Origin: an uncultured Plesiomonas sp.
GTDB lineage: Bacteria; Pseudomonadota; Gammaproteobacteria; Enterobacterales; CAMTGL01
Direction of reading: 5' to 3'
Assembly (NCBI GenBank): GCA_947071955.1
Contig: CAMTGL010000044.1
Location: 1-11,193 of the forward strand
Length of the DNA: 11,193 nt
Positions 6,765-11,193 of the stretch are shown here, piece by piece; position 1 is the first letter of the stretch, and each line of letters opens with the position of its first letter. The position numbers and the translations under genes were made by a program. The notes under the pieces were generated by a model. That model searched no databases and was not told the DNA's origin. It worked only from the letters and a program-made list of their open reading frames with translations.

Positions 6765-7430
6765 TTACACGTCCTGCTTCATTTTAGCTTTCAGTGCGGC
6801 CAGTTCGCGGCTGATATCATCATCAGCCTGCAATTCGGCAAACTCAGCATGCAAACTTTTTTGCTTACCAAGCCCCATTGTATCGGCCTGCGCTTCCATA
6901 TGGTCGATACGGCGTTCAAACTGCTCAAAACGAGCCATCGCTTCATCAATACGCGAATTTTCAAGCTGGCTGCGTACGCTGCGCGATGATGCCGCAGCCT
7001 GATAACGCACCTGCAAGGCTTGCTGGCGAGCACGCGTTTCACTCAGTTTTTTCTCCAGCTCACCCGCTTCACTGGTCATTCGGTTAATGCTGACATCAAC
7101 CGCATCAAGCTCTTGCTGCAATGTGGTAATCAGCTCGCTCACTTTTTGCTTTTCAATCAGCGCAGCACGCGCTAAATCCTCACGATCTTTACGCAAAGCC
7201 AGCTCCGCTTTCTCTTGCCACTCAGCCTCTTGCGCTTGAGTATGCTCAATACGGCGTGCCAGATTTTTCTTCTCAGCCAATGCACTGGCCGAGGTTGAAC
7301 GCACCTCAACCAAGGTATCTTCCATCTCTTGAATCATCAACTTAACCAGCTTTTCTGGATCTTCTGCTTTATCCAGCAGCGCATTAATATTGGCATTTAC
7401 AATGTCTGCAAAACGGGAAAAAACACCCAT
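6765..7430 (-). CDS. pspA: Phage shock protein A (PspA/IM30 family)
   Basis: PspA is a peripheral membrane protein of the ESCRT-III-like superfamily. It binds and inhibits the PspF ATPase in the cytoplasm, and under stress assembles on the inner membrane to preserve its integrity. The 221-residue product (E. coli 222) starts with the amphipathic helix MGVFSRFADIVNANINALL, followed by the conserved EDPEKLVKLMIQEMED. The rest is almost entirely charged coiled-coil helix. Late motifs include the alanine-rich AAASSRSVRSQL region and the C-terminal SRELAALKAK. I chose the ATG at 7430, with AGGAG 7 nt upstream, rather than the in-frame ATG 18 bp earlier, because family members begin MG(V/I)FSRF. 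It is the first gene of the operon, about 60 nt downstream of the predicted sigma-54 start site. Confidence 0.97.
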   Translation of the reverse strand: MGVFSRFADIVNANINALLDKAEDPEKLVKLMIQEMEDTLVEVRSTSASALAEKKNLARRIEHTQAQEAEWQEKAELALRKDREDLARAALIEKQKVSELITTLQQELDAVDVSINRMTSEAGELEKKLSETRARQQALQVRYQAAASSRSVRSQLENSRIDEAMARFEQFERRIDHMEAQADTMGLGKQKSLHAEFAELQADDDISRELAALKAKMKQDV

Positions 7431-7500
7431 GATCGTTCTCCTAGTCAATAATAAGGGTTATCAAACAAAATCTGTTTTCACCTATCCACACCCAATACAT

Positions 7501-7516
7501 ATCAAATAGCATGCCA
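7501..7516 (-). promoter_or_regulatory. Sigma-54 (RpoN) promoter of the psp operon
   Basis: On the minus strand TGGCATGCTATTTGAT matches the -24/-12 consensus TGGCACGN4TTGCW at all but two specified positions. The -24 GG is intact, while the -12 GC reads GA. The spacing is correct, and the site lies about 60 nt plus the -12 distance ahead of the pspA ATG, exactly where a PspF-dependent promoter is expected. The predicted start is near 7490. Confidence 0.75.
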
Positions 7517-7572
7517 CTTTTTTAAATAACCTATCATATTGAAAAATAACAAATTTAAAATTCACCTTGGTT

Positions 7573-7601
7573 TTTACCTGCTTTCGCGCTATGACTAATA
7601 T
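7573..7601 (+). promoter_or_regulatory. Candidate sigma-70 promoter for pspF (and probably sap)
   Basis: TTTACC (7573-7578) and TAATAT (7596-7601) are 17 bp apart, each matching four of six consensus bases. A second pair, TTGGTT (7567-7572) and TATGAC (7590-7595), is almost as good. Either would overlap the candidate enhancer, fitting the negative autoregulation known for PspF in E. coli. Confidence 0.3.
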
Positions 7602-7605
7602 CCAT
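7575..7605. promoter_or_regulatory. Candidate PspF enhancer (UAS) region
   Basis: In enterics PspF binds sites roughly 80-130 bp upstream of the pspA start; measured from about 7490 that is this segment. It holds a GC-richer island (CGCGCTATGACTAAT at 7585-7599) in an otherwise AT-rich intergenic region (7517-7640). The AT-rich stretch between it and the sigma-54 promoter would suit DNA bending, but I could not find a good IHF consensus. Placement is by distance and composition only. Confidence 0.3.
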
Positions 7606-7645
7606 AAAAAATAATATTTTTAACGAATAAGTGGCGAATTTCACC

Positions 7646-8704
7646 ATGCAGCAGAATGAAAATCTTATTGGCATTTCAGACCCCTTTCTGGCGGTAATCG
7701 AGCAAGTATCACGCCTAGCCCCTTTAAATAAACCGGTACTGATTATCGGTGAGCGCGGCAGCGGTAAAGAATTGATCGCCAAGCGATTACACTATTTATC
7801 GCACCGCTGGCAGTCACCATTAATTACCCTTAACTGTGGCGCACTGAATGAAAGCCTGCTTGATTCTGAGCTGTTCGGGCACGAAGCGGGCTCATTTACC
7901 GGAGCACAAAAACGGCATCAGGGGCGGTTTGAACGAGCACAGGGTGGCAGTTTGTTTTTAGATGAACTGGCCAATGCACCGCTGCGGGTACAGGAAAAAC
8001 TCTTGCGCGTTATCGAATACGGTGAGTACGAACGTGTCGGCGGGAATCAATCACTTTTTGCCGATGTACGGCTAATTTGTGCCACCAATGAAGATCTGCC
8101 ACAAAAAGCACTGCAAGGCGCATTCCGTGCCGATCTGCTCGACCGCCTTGCCTTTGATGTGATCAACCTGCCTGCACTGCGTCAGCGCCAAGAAGATATT
8201 CCTCTACTGGCTGATTTTTTTGCCGTAGAGATGTGCAAAGAGCTGGGCTACGCCTTTTTTGCCGGATTCAGTGCCCGCGCCTTACAAGCGCTGTGCGCCT
8301 ACCCATGGCCGGGTAATATCCGCGAACTCAAAAATGTGGTCGAACGTGCGGTGTATCGTAATCCTGATCCGCAAAGCCCAGTAGAGCAGATTATTTTCAA
8401 CCCGTTTTTACCGTTGGATCACACCATTCAACCGGAAAAAAAACCAGTAACCCCCGTCGCGCCTGCCTCTGTACCACCGCACACCCTGAATTTCCCGCTG
8501 GATTTAAAACAGTGGCTGGCCGATCAGGAACAACATGCTGTCACTATCGCGCTGCAACAAACCCGCTATAATCAAAAACAAGCTGCCACGTTATTGGGGG
8601 TCACTTACCATCAGTTGCGCGGCATTTTACGCAAATATCCCAGCCTATTTACCATACCTGAATCCACTGAAACTCAGCCAAAGGTTGGCGTTCGGCCGGA
8701 GTAA
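7646..8704 (+). CDS. pspF: PspF, sigma-54-dependent enhancer-binding activator of the psp operon
   Basis: PspF is an AAA+ enhancer-binding protein that remodels sigma-54 RNA polymerase at psp promoters and is held off by PspA; like E. coli PspF it lacks an N-terminal receiver domain. The 352-residue product has Walker A GERGSGKE (35-42), the sigma-54 contact loop as GSFTGA (82-87, usually GAFTGA), Walker B LFLDEL (103-108), sensor I ATN (146-148), and FRADLLDRLAF (160-170) with the arginine-finger region. It also has WPGNIRELKN (221-230) and a Fis-type helix-turn-helix (about 308-330). It is longer than E. coli PspF (325) because of a Pro-rich linker (262-279) and a C-terminal tail of about 22 residues. 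The ATG at 7646 aligns with the family start; an in-frame GTG at 7631 would add five residues. Neither has a strong ribosome site. It is divergent from pspA and immediately followed by sapA. Confidence 0.95.
   Translation: MQQNENLIGISDPFLAVIEQVSRLAPLNKPVLIIGERGSGKELIAKRLHYLSHRWQSPLITLNCGALNESLLDSELFGHEAGSFTGAQKRHQGRFERAQGGSLFLDELANAPLRVQEKLLRVIEYGEYERVGGNQSLFADVRLICATNEDLPQKALQGAFRADLLDRLAFDVINLPALRQRQEDIPLLADFFAVEMCKELGYAFFAGFSARALQALCAYPWPGNIRELKNVVERAVYRNPDPQSPVEQIIFNPFLPLDHTIQPEKKPVTPVAPASVPPHTLNFPLDLKQWLADQEQHAVTIALQQTRYNQKQAATLLGVTYHQLRGILRKYPSLFTIPESTETQPKVGVRPE
8698..8701 (+). promoter_or_regulatory. GGAG ribosome site for sapA inside the end of pspF
   Basis: GGAG lies 9 nt before the ATG at 8711 and overlaps the last codons of pspF, supporting the upstream sapA start and translational coupling to pspF. 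Confidence 0.55.
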
Positions 8705-8710
8705 TGTAAA

Positions 8711-10396
8711 ATGACACCCTTGTCAGGACAAAAACGAGTCAACATGCGTGGTTTGAAAATAAGGGATACGTTTTCCGTATGCTGCCATTTTTTGGTACTC
8801 AGCAGCCTGCTGATACTCTGCAGCAAGCGTGCTGATGCCGAGACTTTACCGGCAGAAGTGTATCAAAAAGGGTTTATTTACTGCACTTCAGGGAATACCA
8901 ATATCCTAAACCCCCAGCGGGTCAAAGCCGGTGTTACCATTGATGCTATCTCCAACCAAGTGTATGACCGCTTGCTGGATATCAACCCGTTCACCTACCG
9001 CCTGATGCCATCTGCGGCCGAAAGCTGGCTGGTCAGCGATGCCGGACGCACCTTCACCTTTACTCTGCGCCGCGGAATACAGTTCCATCAAACCGCATGG
9101 TTTAGCCCTTCACGCACCTTAAATGCTGATGATGTGGTATTCAGTTTGCAACGGGTATTGGATGATAAATCCCCCTACCATAATGTCGGTGGCGGCCATT
9201 ATCCCTACTTTGACAGCCTGCAACTGAGCAGTAAAGTCGCTTCAATTAGCAAGCTCAGTGATAATCAGGTGCAAATTAAACTGCTGCGCCCAGACTCCTC
9301 ATTCCTAACCCATCTGGCCACGCACTTTGCGGTTATTTTATCGAAAGAGTATGCAGATCAACTGCTTGCTGCCGGAAAGCCCGAACAGATTGACCGGCTG
9401 CCGATAGGTTCAGGCCCGTTCAAGTTACAAGAGTACCGTTACGGGCAGTATATCCGCCTTGCGCGCCATGATGAGTATTGGAAAGGCCGTGCCCGAATTG
9501 CGCAAGTGGTGGTGGATTTTGCCTCGGGTGGTGCAGGCCGCATGGCCAAGCTGATTACTGGCGAGTGTGATGTACTGCCCTATCCGGCTGCCAACCAAAT
9601 TGCCCTGCTGCGCGATGATCCGGCACTGAAACTGAGCGTACAGTCGGGGATGAATGTCTCTTATCTAGCACTGAACGTACAGCGCCCATCGCTGAATAAC
9701 CCGAAAGTGCGTCAGGCGCTGTCACTGCTGGTTAACCGAGATCGCTTGCTAAAATCGATCTATTACGGCACAGCAGAACCGGCCCGTTCGCTGCTTCCAC
9801 CGGTATCGTGGGCCTTTAACCACCGGCTAGAAACGCATTACTACTCACCGTCAGAAGCTGAAAAGCTGCTCAGTGAAGCGGGTGTTGCCAACCTGAAACT
9901 GAAGTTGTGGGTACCAAGCTCCGCCCAATCGTACAACCCAGCGCCACTGAAAATGGCTGAATTAATTCAGGCTGATATGGCCAAAGCCGGTGTAAAACTG
10001 ACTATCGTACCGGTTGATACACAAAGCTTTGAACGTGGCCTGCCAACCGGTGATTACGATATGGTGCTGACCGGCTGGGTCTCTGACAGTGATGATCCCG
10101 ACAGCTTTTTGCGCCCGCAACTCAGCTGTGCGGCCATGCAATCGGGCAGCAATTACGCGCACTGGTGCGAGCCACAATTTGATGCATTTTTACACGCCGC
10201 GCTGACCACCGAAAAACTGGCCAGCCGCCTGCTGTTTTACCGCCATGCCTTGGAAATTCTAGATACAGATATGCCGGTAATCCCAATTGCACACTCGCTG
10301 CGCTTACAGGGGCATCGGGCAAATTTACAAGGTTTGGTTCTCAGCCCGTTTGGCAGCACCTCTTTTTCTGAAGTTTATCGGCAGGATGCTCATTAA
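8711..10396 (+). CDS. sapA: SapA, periplasmic substrate-binding protein of the Sap ABC transporter (SBP family 5)
   Basis: SapA is the periplasmic binding component of SapABCDF, an oligopeptide/dipeptide-type ABC system linked to antimicrobial-peptide resistance in Salmonella and Haemophilus. The 561-residue preprotein (E. coli 547) has a hydrophobic core (about residues 26-37, FLVLSSLLILC) and a signal-peptidase I-like site ADA/ET after residue 43. The Leu before Cys37 does not make a standard lipobox. Mature-domain landmarks shared with E. coli SapA are VYDRLLDINPFTYRLMP, LNADDVVFS, ITGECDVLPYPAANQ, the SBP5 motif NNPKVRQALSLLVNR, DDPDSFLRPQLSCAA and LVLSPFGSTSF. The ATG at 8711 is favoured by the GGAG 9 nt upstream; the ATG at 8744 would give a more ordinary 32-residue signal peptide and cannot be excluded. 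It starts 6 nt after the pspF stop and overlaps sapB by one base. Confidence 0.93.
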   Translation: MTPLSGQKRVNMRGLKIRDTFSVCCHFLVLSSLLILCSKRADAETLPAEVYQKGFIYCTSGNTNILNPQRVKAGVTIDAISNQVYDRLLDINPFTYRLMPSAAESWLVSDAGRTFTFTLRRGIQFHQTAWFSPSRTLNADDVVFSLQRVLDDKSPYHNVGGGHYPYFDSLQLSSKVASISKLSDNQVQIKLLRPDSSFLTHLATHFAVILSKEYADQLLAAGKPEQIDRLPIGSGPFKLQEYRYGQYIRLARHDEYWKGRARIAQVVVDFASGGAGRMAKLITGECDVLPYPAANQIALLRDDPALKLSVQSGMNVSYLALNVQRPSLNNPKVRQALSLLVNRDRLLKSIYYGTAEPARSLLPPVSWAFNHRLETHYYSPSEAEKLLSEAGVANLKLKLWVPSSAQSYNPAPLKMAELIQADMAKAGVKLTIVPVDTQSFERGLPTGDYDMVLTGWVSDSDDPDSFLRPQLSCAAMQSGSNYAHWCEPQFDAFLHAALTTEKLASRLLFYRHALEILDTDMPVIPIAHSLRLQGHRANLQGLVLSPFGSTSFSEVYRQDAH

Positions 10397-11193
10397 TGAT
10401 TATCTACACCCTGCGCCGTTTGAGTTTACTGATCATCACGGTGTTTATTCTGACCATCATCGGCTACGGGCTGAAAAACTATGGTCAGCCACTTTCCGCC
10501 GAAAGCCACACTAAGAGCAGTATCACCGGTTATACCCAGTATATTGCCGACCTTAGCAACGGTGATTTTGGCCTCTCTAGCGTATCGGGTGAAGAGCTCA
10601 CCCCGCAATTGCTGAACGTCTTTCCCGCCACACTCGAATTGTGCCTGCTGGCCTTTATTGTATCCCTGATCATCGGTATACCGCTCGGTCTACTGGCAGG
10701 TGCTCGACGCGGGCGCTGGCAAGACATGATCATCTCAGCCTTTGCGCTGTTCGGGTTCTCTATCCCTGTGTTTTGGCTGGGTATTTTGTTGATTATGCTA
10801 TTTTCACTCAACCTCGGCTGGCTGCCGATCTCCGGCCAGCACAGCCTGCTGTATGAAGTGGAACGGGTGACTGGGTTTATTTTGGTTGATGCTTGGCTAT
10901 CAAGCTCACCGTATCGCCATGACATTCTCTACAACACAATGCTGCACATGGCTCTGCCGGTGATCACCTTGTCGCTCTCACCCACAACAGAAGTGATCCG
11001 TTTGATGCGTGCAAGTACCGAACATGTGGTGGATAAACCTTATGTTAAAGTCGCCGCAACCCGTGGCTGGTCACGGCTGACCATATTGCGCCGTCCTATT
11101 TTGCGAAATGCCCTGCCACCTATTATTCCAAAACTGGGTTTACTGTTCTCAACCATGCTCACTCTTGCCATGATCACTGAAACTGTATTCAGT
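10396..11193 (+). CDS. sapB: SapB, inner-membrane permease of the Sap ABC transporter, C-terminus beyond window
   Basis: SapB is one of the two permease subunits (with SapC) of the Sap importer. The frame is open from the ATG at 10396 to the last base, giving 266 residues of an expected 320 or so. Visible are a first membrane helix (about 8-25), a periplasmic segment with DLSNGDFGLSS (52-62), helices at about 80-101 and 112-138, and the binding-protein-dependent-transport EAA loop. The EAA core is VAATRGWSRLTILRRPILRN (219-238), which contacts the ATPases. It is close to E. coli SapB along its length (for example FSIPVFWL and LPVITLSLSPTTEVIRLMR). The start codon overlaps the sapA stop as TAATG, so translation is coupled. 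sapC, sapD and sapF are expected beyond the edge. Confidence 0.94.
   Translation, partial: MIIYTLRRLSLLIITVFILTIIGYGLKNYGQPLSAESHTKSSITGYTQYIADLSNGDFGLSSVSGEELTPQLLNVFPATLELCLLAFIVSLIIGIPLGLLAGARRGRWQDMIISAFALFGFSIPVFWLGILLIMLFSLNLGWLPISGQHSLLYEVERVTGFILVDAWLSSSPYRHDILYNTMLHMALPVITLSLSPTTEVIRLMRASTEHVVDKPYVKVAATRGWSRLTILRRPILRNALPPIIPKLGLLFSTMLTLAMITETVFS

Noticed and set aside
8816..8821. SapA as a lipoprotein anchored at Cys37
   Set aside because: The residue before the cysteine is Leu rather than Gly, Ala or Ser, and an ADA signal-peptidase I site follows at residue 43.

Overview
The window is ordinary, gene-dense chromosome from a gammaproteobacterium with moderate GC (estimated by eye at just under 50%). 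The closest relatives are probably outside the Enterobacterales. Sap transporter genes follow pspF directly, with no puu cluster between as in E. coli, and ycjXF follow pspABC. That arrangement suggests an Aeromonas/Tolumonas-, Vibrio- or Shewanella-like lineage; this placement is inferred from gene order and protein resemblance, not from a search. I see no mobile element, CRISPR array, tRNA or rRNA.

Layout: (1) 1-1527, minus strand: the N-terminal three quarters of an oligopeptidase B-type S9A peptidase (ptrB), cut by the window edge. It has an unusual in-frame 15-bp tandem repeat in its propeller domain. (2) 1626-2522, plus strand: an NAD(P)-dependent beta-hydroxyacid dehydrogenase, divergent from ptrB. 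(3) 2707-3246, plus strand: the inner-membrane protein YciB, preceded by a structured, promoter-containing leader and followed by a strong bidirectional terminator. (4) 3429-7430, minus strand: the phage-shock operon in the order pspA-pspB-pspC-ycjX-ycjF, read from a sigma-54-type promoter at about 7501-7516. (5) 7646 to the right edge, plus strand: divergently, pspF, sapA and sapB, packed with a 6-nt gap and a 1-nt overlap. sapB is cut by the window edge.

How the genes work together: PspF is the bacterial enhancer-binding ATPase that activates sigma-54 transcription of pspA. PspA binds and inhibits PspF and, under membrane stress, moves to PspB/PspC at the inner membrane. YcjX and YcjF are the usual partners of this regulon. 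The Sap genes (peptide/polyamine-type ABC uptake, linked to antimicrobial-peptide resistance in enterics) appear to share the pspF transcript, so a membrane-stress regulator and an envelope-defence transporter would be co-expressed.

No wholly new system is evident. The points most worth following up are the pentapeptide-repeat insertion in the peptidase, the pspF-sap coupling, the non-consensus sigma-54 promoter together with the GSFTGA loop variant in PspF, and the inverted repeats ahead of yciB and pspB.
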